Positions 17,693 through 27,619 of a stretch of DNA of 64,000 bases are shown here, piece by piece (the first letter of the stretch is position 1; every line of letters starts with the position of its first letter). This DNA comes from CAZSNT01 sp964607765. GTDB taxonomy: Bacteria > Verrucomicrobiota > Lentisphaeria > Oligosphaerales > JABHEG01. A program made the position numbers and the translations under genes. The stretch covers positions 3,974-67,973 of the forward strand of contig CAZSNT010000035.1 in assembly GCA_964607765.1 (NCBI GenBank), in the 5' to 3' direction. A model generated the notes under the pieces. It was given only the letters and a program-made list of their open reading frames with translations. It did no database searches and was not told the origin of the DNA.

Positions 17693-19170
17693 GCGGACTA
17701 GCCGGACCAGTGTTTCCGAAGACGGTTGGGGCGGGCCCCGCGGCCAGTGAGGAGCAGCAGGTGAGAAATGTGGTGCTCGTGTACGTGGACGACCTCAGGC
17801 CGGAGATCAACTGCTATGGCAGGAGCAAACTGATCACGCCGAACCTGGACAGGCTTGCGGCGCGGTCAATCGTCTTTGACAAGGCCTACTGCCAGATCCC
17901 CGTCTGTATGCCTTCGAGGGTCAGCACGCTCAGCGGAATGTACCCACGCAGCGTGAGGCAACACCGCTTGCGCAATCTCCTCCCGGAAGGGAACCCGTCG
18001 CTTCCCGGCCACTTCAAGGCAAATGGCTACGACACGATCTCGATCGGGAAAGTCTATCATGCCAACGACGATGATCCGGAATCATGGACGAAACGGTACA
18101 CGCACACGTTCCATGAGCAGGAGCTGGTCTGTCACGGGTACTGTTCCGGGTATCAGCTGAAAGAAAACCTGGACGGCAGGAGGCTCGCGAAGACCCGCCG
18201 CAACACGTCTGCACTCACCGAGTGTGTGGACGCTCCAGACAGCGCCTACCCGGATGCAGAGTCGGCGGACAAGGCGGTTGCCGACATTGAGGCGTACAGC
18301 AAGTCGGACACCCCTCTCTTCCTCGCGGTAGGATTCTACCGCCCGCACCTTCCGTGGGCTGTGCCCAAGAAGTACTGGGACTTGTACAAGCGCGAAGAAA
18401 TCGACCTGGCGCAGAGCCAGTTCCTCCCCAAAGGAGCCATCAGCCGCAACTGTTGGGGCGACTTGATGCACTACGGCGACGAAGTCGTGAACGCCGCAGA
18501 CGCGCAACGTACAGACTTGGATGCGAAGACCTTCCCTCTTCTGCCCGAGGACAAGCAGCGTGAGCTCGTTCACGGCTACTGGGCCTCTGTCAGCTTCCTC
18601 GACGCGCAGGTCGGGCGAGTGCTCGACGCTCTGGACGAGACGGGGATGGCCGACAACACGATGGTCGTTCTGGCCAGCGACAATGGCTGGCACTTGGGAG
18701 AACACTTGCTGTGGTCGAAATGCAGCAACTACGAGGAGTCCGCGAGGGTCCCGTTGATGATCGCAGCGCCTGGAATCGCGGGCGGGAAGAAGACTGGGGC
18801 GGTGGCTGAGTTGGTGGACCTGTATCCAACCCTGTGTGAGTTTGCAGGCCTGCCGCTGCCCGGTCATCTCGAGGGAGTCAGCATGATGCCGCTGCTGCAG
18901 GATCCGTCGCGAGAATGGCGGAAGGCGGCATTTCACATCTGGGGCGGAGCACGTTCCATGCGGACGGAGAGATATCGCCTCACCGTCTACGACGAGCCGA
19001 TGCCGGATGGCAACGGCTTCCAGTTGCCGGGCAACGGGCGCTATGAACTGTATGACTATGAAACCGACCCGGACGGCAATGTGAATATTGCTGAAGACCC
19101 GAAGAACAGGGCGTTGCTGAGTGAGCTCATTGAGCAGATGGACGCCGGCTGGGAAGGAGCCCGACCATGA
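17689..19170 (+). CDS. Iduronate-2-sulfatase-like sulfatase
   Basis: 493 residues, no signal peptide. The sequence follows human and bacterial iduronate-2-sulfatases: VYVDDLRPEINCYG (metal ligands), the formylglycine signature CMPSR at 73-77 inside IPVCMPSRVSTLSGMYP, and SIGKVYHANDDDPESWT where other sulfatases have GKWHLG. It also has GFYRPHLPW and LASDNGWHLGEH. By family it would remove 2-O-sulfate from uronic acid, linking the cluster to dermatan- or heparan-like polymers. Specificity is inferred from family resemblance only. The start at 17689 is supported by AAAGGAG at about 17671 and the ATGA overlap. GTG at 17761 is an alternative that would drop 24 dispensable residues. It lies between the two near-identical lyases. 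Confidence 0.88.
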   Translation: MSGLAGPVFPKTVGAGPAASEEQQVRNVVLVYVDDLRPEINCYGRSKLITPNLDRLAARSIVFDKAYCQIPVCMPSRVSTLSGMYPRSVRQHRLRNLLPEGNPSLPGHFKANGYDTISIGKVYHANDDDPESWTKRYTHTFHEQELVCHGYCSGYQLKENLDGRRLAKTRRNTSALTECVDAPDSAYPDAESADKAVADIEAYSKSDTPLFLAVGFYRPHLPWAVPKKYWDLYKREEIDLAQSQFLPKGAISRNCWGDLMHYGDEVVNAADAQRTDLDAKTFPLLPEDKQRELVHGYWASVSFLDAQVGRVLDALDETGMADNTMVVLASDNGWHLGEHLLWSKCSNYEESARVPLMIAAPGIAGGKKTGAVAELVDLYPTLCEFAGLPLPGHLEGVSMMPLLQDPSREWRKAAFHIWGGARSMRTERYRLTVYDEPMPDGNGFQLPGNGRYELYDYETDPDGNVNIAEDPKNRALLSELIEQMDAGWEGARP

Positions 19171-22100
19171 GACGACTGCACTGTTTTGCCTTGTTGGCCG
19201 TAGCCGTGTTGGCAGGTTGGCAGACCAGCGCCGAGGAGAGCGTTGGCCGCGGGAAGAAGGACGCGGCGCCGACCTTGCGGCCCGTGCGACCGGGACACGA
19301 GAGCTTCGAGCATGACGACGCGCTGGCGCACTGGCACGCTGACGAGGGCTCGTCGAGAGAGCTCAGCGCGGACACCTCCCGGTCCGGGAAGCGCAGTCTG
19401 GCCTGGACCTGGACGAAAGAGCGGAGCGTCCTGACCTGGACCTCGCCGCAGAAGGGCGTCTTCGCCCAGCCAAGATCGACGTTCACGCTGTTCGTGTACA
19501 ACCTCACCCCGATCAAGGAGCAGAAGCTGCAGTTCGAGATCGGGACCGCTGAGGCGACCCAGGCCTCATTTGACTTCGGCCTCAACTACAAGGGCTGGCG
19601 GGTGCTGCACTTCCTGTACCATGGCGACCTGCCCACGCGTCCCGACGCGTCCGCCGACACCTTGCGGATCATCAGCCCGGCATCGGTCCCGGAAGGTCGC
19701 CTCTATTTCGACATCCTGGATACCACCTCCCGCTACGGCAGTCAGCACGCCGGCGATTACCAGATGCCCTGGGTGGCCAACGTCGCTGCCGGCAAACGCG
19801 TCAACCATTGGGTCCGCAACTACCACAACGACCAGCTTCCCTATCCATTCGAGCCGTTCACCGCGGACGACGTCACCGCCGAGATGCAGGCGGCGCTGAA
19901 GAAACTGCGAGATCACTACCTGCTCCCCTTGAAGCCGCCTGCGGCAACCGGCATCTCCGAGGAGCAGTACCAGGGCGTCCTTCGCGACGTGGCGACCTTC
20001 GAGATCAAGCGCCGTGGTCCATTCATCACCGGGCGTCCGATCTGGCGGACCGCCAACGAGTTTCTGCACCTGGTCGAGGACCCGGTCATGGTGACGTCAA
20101 GAGGCCGGGGCCGCGGCGGAGTTGGGGTCGTGAACGCGATGGGGGATGTGGCCTCGCTGTATTGCGCCGCCAAAGACCCCGAGCGGAAAGCGCACCTCAA
20201 GGAGACCTTCTTTCTGCTCTGCGACTACCTGGCAGAACAGGGGTGGTGCCACGGCAGCGCGGGCGTCCCTGAGGTCCACCACTTCAATGCCGGCCCGCTG
20301 GAAAGCCCCATCGTCCTGATGGAGGACGAGCTGAAGGCGACCGGACGCTACGAGAAGCTGGTCAACACCTCCAAGTGGTACAAGCACTTCGGGCTGGCTC
20401 GCGACGAGGCCCCCCATGGCAATGCGGACCAGTACGGCGCGAACTTGACGAATCTCTGTCGGCTGGCGGCTTTGTCAGGCGACCCGGTCACGCTGGCCAA
20501 CGACTTCCGGACCATCTCAAGATACGTGGGGGAATCCATCTTCACCGTGTCCGACGCCGACGGCTCTCTTTATCACCACAGCATGGTGCATCCCGGATAC
20601 ACCTACTCCGCGATCCGGAACCTGGCCGCGACCGTGAACAGCTTCTCCCACACCCCCTTCCGCGTTGCAGCCAAAGGGCATGCCCGCATCAAGAAGATCG
20701 TCTCCGTCATGACGCGCACTGCCTGGCCGGCGACGCCGCGCAGTCTGGCGCACCGCTGCATCGGCATGAAGCCCTTCATGGCCGAACAGACGACCCTGCA
20801 CATGGCGCTGGCGGGGACGCCGGACGGCGCCCGGCGCATCGACCCCGACATGGCGGGGCTTTACCTGACCGTGATGGCTGCCCAAGGCAAGGAAGACGAG
20901 CACACGCGCGATTTCCGCCAGCAGGGGATCAAGCCGGTCCCGCTCACCGGCCACGATCGCCTGGCCAACGCGGTCTTCTCCAGCCATCGGCGCGACGGCT
21001 GGCAGGTCGCGGTCGGCGGCATGAACAAGTACTTCACCGGCAACGAGTTCTACGGATGGAACTGGAGCCGCCACTGCCTTGCCCGGCATCTCAACAAGGG
21101 CAGCATCCAGGTGCTGACCGAGAGGGAGCTCCAGGTCCCCACCGACGGCTGGGACCACAATCACTGGCCCGGGACGACCGCACCGGTTCTCCCGGAAGAG
21201 AAGCTCTACAGGCAGTACGGCGCGATGAAGAGCTACAGCACGCTTGGCGGCAATACAGCTTCAGCCCGGAACGGGGTCTGGGGGATGGAATTGGACTTCC
21301 GCGAGATACCCAGCTTGCGAGTCCGGGGCCGCAAGTCCGCATTCTTCTTCGGGGAGCATGTCATTTTTCTGGGCTCCGGCCTGTCGAGCGAAGATGGGCA
21401 AGGTCTTCATACCACGATCCTGCAAAACAGGCTGTCGGACGGGGGCGAGCCGTTTTTGGTCAGCGGCGTCGGGCAGGCGTTTCCTTCTGCGCAGACCTAC
21501 CCGGATGGCGCGCGCTTCCTGCTCGGCGATCGGCGCATCGCCTATTACATCCCGGCAGGAAACGACCCGTTGACGGTACAACGCGGCGAGCAGGAGACGC
21601 TGTACTTCCTGCCCTCGGAGTACAAGCCCGGCAAAGACGCCTACATGGAGAAAGTGATCCACAACAAGCGGGGACCGGATCGAAGCCAGTTCGACGTCGA
21701 GGATTTCAATGTCACCCGCGGCAACTACAACCTGGCCTACTTCGACCACGGAGAAAACGTCCAGGGGGGCCGGTACGAATTTGCCATGCTCATGGACGCC
21801 ACTGCGGAGAGCGCAGCGGCGTTTACCCGAAGTCCTGCCTACGAGGTCCTCCAGCACGATGACGCGGCGCATATCGTGCGGCATGACTGCGGCGACACAG
21901 GCTATGCGGTGTTTGAGGGCGGTGCGCCGCTCAATGGCGAAGTCCGCAACTCGAACCGTCCGGTGTTCATTCTGGACGAAGAGCGGGGCGACTCCCGCAC
22001 CCTCTACATCGCCTCCAGCGAACGGGACCGCCCCGACCCCGTCGTCCTGGACATCGCGGGGACCTTTGCCGAGATCCGCGGCGGCAAGATTCTGTCCACC

Positions 22101-22172
22101 CATGGCGACACGACACGGATCGAGGCGCCCTTCGTACACAGCGTTGTCATCCGCGTGGGGCTCAGCCGATGA
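19167..22172 (+). CDS. PL8 polysaccharide lyase 3 (exported, near-duplicate of lyase 2)
   Basis: 1001 residues with a signal peptide (about 1-22, MRRLHCFALLAVAVLAGWQT). Domain layout and active-site set match lyase 2: His/Tyr in GSLYHHSMVHPGYTY (about 465-480), Arg in SLAHRCIG, Glu in GNEFYGW. It differs from lyase 2 mainly in the first 45 residues and in a loop after GVWGMEL, where lyase 2 has about 18 extra residues. The pair flanks the iduronate-sulfatase-like gene, so a segmental duplication is likely. It starts inside the previous stop and ends inside the next start (ATGA at both ends). Confidence 0.9.
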   Translation: MRRLHCFALLAVAVLAGWQTSAEESVGRGKKDAAPTLRPVRPGHESFEHDDALAHWHADEGSSRELSADTSRSGKRSLAWTWTKERSVLTWTSPQKGVFAQPRSTFTLFVYNLTPIKEQKLQFEIGTAEATQASFDFGLNYKGWRVLHFLYHGDLPTRPDASADTLRIISPASVPEGRLYFDILDTTSRYGSQHAGDYQMPWVANVAAGKRVNHWVRNYHNDQLPYPFEPFTADDVTAEMQAALKKLRDHYLLPLKPPAATGISEEQYQGVLRDVATFEIKRRGPFITGRPIWRTANEFLHLVEDPVMVTSRGRGRGGVGVVNAMGDVASLYCAAKDPERKAHLKETFFLLCDYLAEQGWCHGSAGVPEVHHFNAGPLESPIVLMEDELKATGRYEKLVNTSKWYKHFGLARDEAPHGNADQYGANLTNLCRLAALSGDPVTLANDFRTISRYVGESIFTVSDADGSLYHHSMVHPGYTYSAIRNLAATVNSFSHTPFRVAAKGHARIKKIVSVMTRTAWPATPRSLAHRCIGMKPFMAEQTTLHMALAGTPDGARRIDPDMAGLYLTVMAAQGKEDEHTRDFRQQGIKPVPLTGHDRLANAVFSSHRRDGWQVAVGGMNKYFTGNEFYGWNWSRHCLARHLNKGSIQVLTERELQVPTDGWDHNHWPGTTAPVLPEEKLYRQYGAMKSYSTLGGNTASARNGVWGMELDFREIPSLRVRGRKSAFFFGEHVIFLGSGLSSEDGQGLHTTILQNRLSDGGEPFLVSGVGQAFPSAQTYPDGARFLLGDRRIAYYIPAGNDPLTVQRGEQETLYFLPSEYKPGKDAYMEKVIHNKRGPDRSQFDVEDFNVTRGNYNLAYFDHGENVQGGRYEFAMLMDATAESAAAFTRSPAYEVLQHDDAAHIVRHDCGDTGYAVFEGGAPLNGEVRNSNRPVFILDEERGDSRTLYIASSERDRPDPVVLDIAGTFAEIRGGKILSTHGDTTRIEAPFVHSVVIRVGLSR
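19757..20128. repeat. Direct repeat copy B (372 bp identical to 15214-15585)
   Basis: Second copy of the identical block shared by lyases 2 and 3. See the copy at 15214. A substrate for homologous recombination that would delete the sulfatase between them. Confidence 0.85.
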
Positions 22173-23968
22173 CGACCCACACCACACCCGCCGACAGACT
22201 CGCCTGGTGGCGCGAGGCCCGTTTCGGCATGTTCATCCACTGGGGACTGTATGCGATCCCCGCCGGCGAATGGAAGGGCAAACGCATCAAGGGCCTCGGG
22301 GTATGGCTCCAGAAACAGGCGCGCATTCCCCATCCTGAGTACGCAGAGCTCGCAGGGCAGTTCAACCCCGTGGACTTCGACGCCGACTTCATCGCCAAAC
22401 TCGCACACGACGCAGGCATGCGCTATCTGGTCTTCACTGCCAAGCACCATGACGGCTTTGCCATGTACCACTCCCGCGTCGATCCCTTCAACATCACGGA
22501 GGCGTCCCCGTTCGGTCGCGACCCGACCGCCGAACTGGCCGCGGCCTGCCATCGACACGGGCTCACCTTTTGCCTGTACTACTCGCAGGATCTCGACTGG
22601 GCGCATCCCGACGGCGGCGGCAACGACTGGGACTACGCCCCGGAATCCAAGTCCTTCGAGACCTACTTCAGGGACAAGTGCCTCCCGCAGGTCGAGGAGC
22701 TTCTCACCCGCTACGGTCCCATCGGCTTGATGTGGTTCGACATGGCAACCAACATCACCCGCGAACAGAGCATCCGCCTGAGAGACCTGGTCCACCAACT
22801 CCAGCCCGATTGTCTGGTCAGCGGTCGCGTCGGTCACGGTGTGGGCGACTACGGCTCGTTGGGCGACAACCAGTTGCCGTTGGGCACGCCCGAGGGCGAC
22901 TGGGAAACCCCCGCCACCCTCAACGACTCCTGGGGCTTCAAGCACTACGACCACAACTGGCGCGCGCCCGACGCGATCGTCGGCGCCATTGTGGACACTG
23001 CCGAGAAGGGCGTCAACTACCTGCTCAACATCGGCCCCGACGACGCCGGCGCCGTACCGCCGCCCAGCGTGGACATCCTTCGTCGCACGGCGGACTGGAT
23101 GATCGTCCACGGCGAAGCGATTCACGGCACTGCCGCGAATCCCTGGAACTGCGAGTTCTCCTGGGGGCGCGTGACCGTCAAGGGCACGAGACTGTACCTG
23201 TTCTTCCGCGACTGGCCGGGCTCCGCGTTCGAGCTCCGGGGGCTGACCACCGAGGTCGCGAGCGCGGCTGTGTTGGGCGGCACTGCAATCGGCTGTCAGC
23301 AAAGAATGGTGGGCGACACGCCCGTCCTCAGCCTGACGTTGCCTGGCACAGCCCCTGCGAAGCCCATATCGGTCGTCAGGCTGACGTGCGCCGGCCCGCC
23401 CGCGGTCATCGCCGGTTGCTGCCAGCAGAGCGACGGAACGCTGACCTTGCCGCCGCAACTTGCCACGCCCCACCTGCACAGTGCGCCGATCTCGCGCGAG
23501 GCCGTCGGCCTGGGCGGCGCGCTCGCCGCCGCGGAAGCAGCCGAAGCACAGAACGAAGTCAGGGCCGGTCCGCGCATGGGCGTCGGGCCATCCGGGGTCG
23601 TCGAGAACTGGTACAGCGAGGACGACTACCTCACCTGGACCTGCCACATCCTCCAGCCCGGAACCCACGAGGTGTCCTTGCAGACCATGGCGCGCAAGTA
23701 CCAGCCGTGGGAAGGCGGTCACGACGTGGTGGTGGAACTGGCAGGGCAACGCATTGCCGCCAGCGTCCAGGACCACGCTCGCTTGCACACCTTGCGCAAT
23801 CAGCACTTCGAGGAAGCGCTCTCGCGTCTGGGCACGCTGACGATCGACGCGGTCGGGACCTACGAGCTCACCCTGCGCGCCTCCCACATCAACCCGACCA
23901 TCGACCACGGCCTCTGCGTCTCACGCCTGGCTCTGTGGTCCCTGGCGCCGACATCGGAGAGACCATGA
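22169..23968 (+). CDS. Alpha-L-fucosidase, GH29 family
   Basis: 599 residues, no signal peptide, so probably cytoplasmic. Residues about 5-340 form the GH29 barrel, with WWREARFGMFIHWGLYAIPA at the start and KHHDGF near 92. The WFD strand puts the expected nucleophile at Asp191. The C-terminal third is a beta-rich domain homologous to the tail of the fucosidase at the left edge. It would release alpha-L-fucose from imported oligosaccharides, presumably after sulfatase action. ATGA overlaps link it to lyase 3 upstream and to the GH95-like gene downstream. That arrangement, with a second fucosidase-type family adjacent, strengthens the idea of a fucose-containing substrate. Confidence 0.93.
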   Translation: MTTHTTPADRLAWWREARFGMFIHWGLYAIPAGEWKGKRIKGLGVWLQKQARIPHPEYAELAGQFNPVDFDADFIAKLAHDAGMRYLVFTAKHHDGFAMYHSRVDPFNITEASPFGRDPTAELAAACHRHGLTFCLYYSQDLDWAHPDGGGNDWDYAPESKSFETYFRDKCLPQVEELLTRYGPIGLMWFDMATNITREQSIRLRDLVHQLQPDCLVSGRVGHGVGDYGSLGDNQLPLGTPEGDWETPATLNDSWGFKHYDHNWRAPDAIVGAIVDTAEKGVNYLLNIGPDDAGAVPPPSVDILRRTADWMIVHGEAIHGTAANPWNCEFSWGRVTVKGTRLYLFFRDWPGSAFELRGLTTEVASAAVLGGTAIGCQQRMVGDTPVLSLTLPGTAPAKPISVVRLTCAGPPAVIAGCCQQSDGTLTLPPQLATPHLHSAPISREAVGLGGALAAAEAAEAQNEVRAGPRMGVGPSGVVENWYSEDDYLTWTCHILQPGTHEVSLQTMARKYQPWEGGHDVVVELAGQRIAASVQDHARLHTLRNQHFEEALSRLGTLTIDAVGTYELTLRASHINPTIDHGLCVSRLALWSLAPTSERP

Positions 23969-26226
23969 ACGAGGAACGACTGGAAGCGCCATCAGGCCAA
24001 CTGTGCTTCGAGGCTCCGCCGCAGGAGTTTCCGAGCACCGTGTCCACCGACGCGCCGTTGCTGGGCAACGGCTCCCTGCTGGCGACGATAGGCGGCCCTC
24101 CAGAGGATCTGCAGCTCATTCTGGGCCGCAACGACTTCTGGCGCCTGGAACAGCGCCATGAACGCTGCATTCCGGTCCCGGTCGGTTGCTTCCGCATCCA
24201 ATCCGAGGCGCTCAAGGGCGCCAGCTACCGCGTCCGGCAGGATCTCCGCACGGCCACGACCCGCGGCGCCTACAAGCTGCCGGGAGGAGCGGGGCTGGCC
24301 CTGGAAGCGTTCGTGGCCGCCACGGAGGATGTTCTGGTCCTGCGACTGACGCCCGCGCAGGACGCTCTCGCAGTCAGCCTGTCTCTGACCATCGAATCCA
24401 ACCTTTACACGCGCACGAACCCGGGCAGTGACGGTTGGGAATTGCGTGAGGAATACAAGAGCCATCCGCCGGTCCCCTACCAATCGGACAACAGCATGGA
24501 ATGGGCGGACCCGGTCTTCCTCGGGACCCGCGCGTTCAACGAGCATGTCGGGCAACCCACGGCGGCCAGCCTGGCATGGCGGATCTTCGGTGGCCGCGAC
24601 CACGCGCCCCTGCACGTCCGGAAAGACGAGAAGCGGCACGTTCGGATGGGGCAGCGACTATCCGTCCCCGCCGGCGAAACGGTCACCGTTGTACTGGCCT
24701 CGAGCAGCCTGTTCAAGTCGCCCGACTATCGGCAGCACGCCAAGTCCCTGGTGCAGGACATGGCGTCCGCCGACGACCTGCAGGAGCTGGAACGTGCCCA
24801 TCGGGAGTGGTGGGAGGCGTTCTGGGAGCGCGGCTCGACCATTGCCGTGGACGATCCGGCGCTGGAGAAGAGCTACTACCGGGCCCAATACACCATGGCG
24901 AGCGCCTCGCGGGACCCGTCCTTCCCGCCTGGCCTTTTCGGCTGGACCACGCATGACTCCCCCAAGTGGATGGGGGACTACCACATGAACTACAACCACA
25001 TGGCGCCCTTCTACGGCCTTTACACGACCAACTGCCTCGACCAGGCTCGGACACACTATGCGCCCATCCTCGATTTCGTGGAGCGCGGGCGCGAGTATGC
25101 GAGGTCCATTCTCGACACGGGCGGCGTGTTCTATCCGGTCGGCATCGGCCCGCTCGGCTACACCACGGGGTACAAGCCATTCCTGCAGTGGTATGTCGAG
25201 CACGGCCTGGAGGGTGAGGACATCTTCCTGATGCAGCGCTCGAACGCTGCCTACGGGCTGGTGAACATGGCGACCGACTGGCACTACACCCGCGACCTTG
25301 CGCAGGCCGAGAGGATCTATCCGTACGCCCGTGAGGTCGTGCGCTTCTGGGAAGACTACCTCGCCTGGGAGGACAACGCGCAGGGCGGTCGCTATGTCGT
25401 CCGGAACGACGCCGTTCACGAAGGCTCCGGCACGGACACGAATTCGATCCTGAGCTTGGGCCTGGTCCGGAACAGCCTGGAACTGCTCCTCGACATGAGC
25501 GAGGCGCTCGGGAAGGACGAGGGTCAGCGTGCGCGGTGGCAGGAGATTCTCGAGACGCTCTCCCCATTCCCCACCCAGGAACGAGAGGGGAAACAGGTCT
25601 TCCGTTATACCGAGGACGGGATGGCCTGGGCCGACAGCAACACGCTGGGCATCCAGCACATCTTCCCAGGCGGGCAAGTGCATCTGGACAGCCCCGCCGG
25701 GCTTCTCCAGGTGGCGCGCAACACGATCGAGGCGATGGGACGTTGGGTGGACTTCAACGGCTCGAACAGCTTCTTCATGGCCGCGATCCGCTCCGGCTAC
25801 GATCCGGAGATCATCTGGAAGCAGCTGCACGTCTTCCATGATGCCTGCCGCGAGAACGGGTTCCTCAAAGACAATCCCCACGGCATCGAGGCATGCAGCG
25901 TCGTGCCCAATGCGGTAAACGAGATGCTCTGCATGAGCCATCGAGGCGTGATCCGGCCCTTCGCCATGTGGCCCCGGAGCTGCGCGAACGCCCGCTTCAC
26001 CAACATCCGCGCCTGGGGCGCCTTCCTGGTGTCGAGCGCGCTGCGCGACGGCGAGGCGCAGTACGTGAAAATCCACAGTGAGCGTGGCAGCGACTGCACC
26101 GTGGTCAACCCCTGGCCGGGGAAACGCGTGCTCCTCACCAGCGAAGAGCGCAGCGAGATCCTGAGCGGCGCCCGCTTTACGTTCAAGACGAAGAGTGGCG
26201 AAACACTGGAGCTCAGAAAAACATGA
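23965..26226 (+). CDS. GH95-like (alpha/alpha)6-barrel glycoside hydrolase
   Basis: 753 residues from the ATG at 23965, which overlaps the fucosidase stop. The open frame extends far upstream only as a shadow of GH29. The N-terminus has the STDAPLLGNGSLLATIGG motif of the clan, then a beta-domain, then a helical barrel with GDYHMNYNHMAPFYGLYTTN. A conserved Glu/Asp-rich segment follows around NDAVHEGSGTDTNS (about residue 485), and the C-terminus has YVKIHSERG. This pattern fits GH95 (inverting alpha-L-fucosidase/galactosidase) or a sister family of clan GH-L. Assignment below clan level is uncertain. No signal peptide. Its last 20 residues (ILSGARFTFKTKSGETLELR) recur as orphan tails at 34924 and 41502, and more weakly at 43980. 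Confidence 0.7.
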   Translation: MNEERLEAPSGQLCFEAPPQEFPSTVSTDAPLLGNGSLLATIGGPPEDLQLILGRNDFWRLEQRHERCIPVPVGCFRIQSEALKGASYRVRQDLRTATTRGAYKLPGGAGLALEAFVAATEDVLVLRLTPAQDALAVSLSLTIESNLYTRTNPGSDGWELREEYKSHPPVPYQSDNSMEWADPVFLGTRAFNEHVGQPTAASLAWRIFGGRDHAPLHVRKDEKRHVRMGQRLSVPAGETVTVVLASSSLFKSPDYRQHAKSLVQDMASADDLQELERAHREWWEAFWERGSTIAVDDPALEKSYYRAQYTMASASRDPSFPPGLFGWTTHDSPKWMGDYHMNYNHMAPFYGLYTTNCLDQARTHYAPILDFVERGREYARSILDTGGVFYPVGIGPLGYTTGYKPFLQWYVEHGLEGEDIFLMQRSNAAYGLVNMATDWHYTRDLAQAERIYPYAREVVRFWEDYLAWEDNAQGGRYVVRNDAVHEGSGTDTNSILSLGLVRNSLELLLDMSEALGKDEGQRARWQEILETLSPFPTQEREGKQVFRYTEDGMAWADSNTLGIQHIFPGGQVHLDSPAGLLQVARNTIEAMGRWVDFNGSNSFFMAAIRSGYDPEIIWKQLHVFHDACRENGFLKDNPHGIEACSVVPNAVNEMLCMSHRGVIRPFAMWPRSCANARFTNIRAWGAFLVSSALRDGEAQYVKIHSERGSDCTVVNPWPGKRVLLTSEERSEILSGARFTFKTKSGETLELRKT

Positions 26227-26283
26227 GCCCCTGGAGAGAGCCATGAAGCGAGAATCCGCAGATACGATCACGTGGAGAGACTA

Positions 26284-27525
26284 ATGACAATGGCGACCGA
26301 CGCACAGATCCTCCGAGACCTGGCCCAGCGCTACATGGACGCGGCGGCGAGTCAGGACAGCGAGAAGACCAAGGACCAGTGGCGCAGGCTGCACGATCGC
26401 GACATGGAACGGCCCATGGTCTGGATCTGGGTCATCCTGTTCACCGAGGAGCTCGAGGAGATCACCAGGCTCCAATGCACGCACCCGCTTTTTCGGGCGA
26501 AAGAGAAGGAGCTCCGTACCGAGCTGTACCACCACTACATCGGCGACGACTACCTGCTCGAACCGTACCTGCCGTTGCGCGCGTCCTACGCAAGCATGGA
26601 GAACGGCGCATGGGGAGTCGCCTTCCCGCCGCCGGAGACGAAGGGACGCCGTCCGGTTGACGGGGTCGCCGCCGACGTCTATCGCGACTCGCCGTTGAAG
26701 TCCCTCGACGACCTGAGCGTAATCCGGCCCGTTGAACACCGTATCGACGAGGCCAGGACAGCCGAGAACCTGAAGCTCCTGGAGGATGCAGTCGGCGACG
26801 TCCTGCCCGTCCACGTGTCGCGCCCCCCCGTCTACTTCCGCGAGTCCTTTGCCCCGACCGTCACCCGCATGCGCGGCATGACCCAACTCATGATGGACAT
26901 GATCGAGGACCCCGAAGGCTTGCACCGTCTTCTCGGCCTCATGCAGAAGACGGTGCTCACCGCCCACGAACAGGCCGAAGAACGGGGTGGGATCTGTTCT
27001 GCAGACCAGTACATACAGTCCTGTCCCTACAGCAACTACACCGTTGACCCCACGCCCGTCGCACCCGCCCGACACCGGGACCTGTGGTGTTTTAAGGCGG
27101 CCCAGGAGTTCACCGGCATATCGCCGCAGATGCACAAGGAATTCGCCCTTGACTACCAGAAGCCGATCATGGAGATGTTCGCGGCGAGCGCCTACGGGTG
27201 CTGCGAGGACTTGACCCACAAAATAGACATGCTGCGCGAGGTGAAAAACCTCAAGCGCATCTCGGTGACCCCCGCGGCGGACCTGGAGGAGTGCGCGGAA
27301 CAGATCGGCAGTGACTACATCATATCCTGGCGCCCCAATCCTACCGACCACGTGTGCGCCACCTTCGATCGCAACCGTGTGCGTCGGCTCATTGCGGAGG
27401 GCCGGGACGTGCTGGAGAAGTACGGTTGCCAGTATGAGATCAACCTCAAGGACGTGCTCACCGTCCAGGGCGACCGTGAGCGTCTGCGCGAGTGGGTCGA
27501 GATCGTCCGCAGCGTGATCGAGTGA
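26284..27525 (+). CDS. URO-D-like protein, GCCE-motif subfamily
   Basis: 413 residues from the ATG at 26284. A GTG at 26272 would add four residues, and the ATG at 26290 is also possible because GGAGAG at 26274-26279 fits it better. Closely related to the protein at 9973: YGCCEDL followed by a Asp-Met-Leu-Arg-Glu helix, then ISWRPNPTDH and a Arg-Val-Arg-Arg segment. Cytoplasmic. Role unknown, as for the other URO-D-like members. The repeated pairing of this subfamily directly upstream of a PL8 lyase (9973 before 11253, and this gene before 27620) is the strongest clue that it works in the same pathway. Confidence 0.75.
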   Translation: MTMATDAQILRDLAQRYMDAAASQDSEKTKDQWRRLHDRDMERPMVWIWVILFTEELEEITRLQCTHPLFRAKEKELRTELYHHYIGDDYLLEPYLPLRASYASMENGAWGVAFPPPETKGRRPVDGVAADVYRDSPLKSLDDLSVIRPVEHRIDEARTAENLKLLEDAVGDVLPVHVSRPPVYFRESFAPTVTRMRGMTQLMMDMIEDPEGLHRLLGLMQKTVLTAHEQAEERGGICSADQYIQSCPYSNYTVDPTPVAPARHRDLWCFKAAQEFTGISPQMHKEFALDYQKPIMEMFAASAYGCCEDLTHKIDMLREVKNLKRISVTPAADLEECAEQIGSDYIISWRPNPTDHVCATFDRNRVRRLIAEGRDVLEKYGCQYEINLKDVLTVQGDRERLREWVEIVRSVIE

Positions 27526-27619
27526 CGGAGCCCCGCGAGCTCCGGACGTCCGCGCGACGGTCCCCGGAGAGCAATACATGGCCGAAGCCAGGACCGAGGC
27601 CAACACGGACGGATAGAAG

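Noticed and set aside
22004..23908. 634-codon open frame on the minus strand over GH29
   Set aside because: Antisense shadow. The plus strand has intact GH29 motifs and ATGA couplings.
22570..23964. Upstream extension of the GH95-like frame within GH29
   Set aside because: The extension is the +1 shadow of the fucosidase. Recognisable sequence begins only at the ATG at 23965.
27579..27617. Tiny ORF MAEARTEANTDG before lyase 4, as another gene stub
   Set aside because: Twelve codons with no resemblance to any family start in the window. Chance is more likely.
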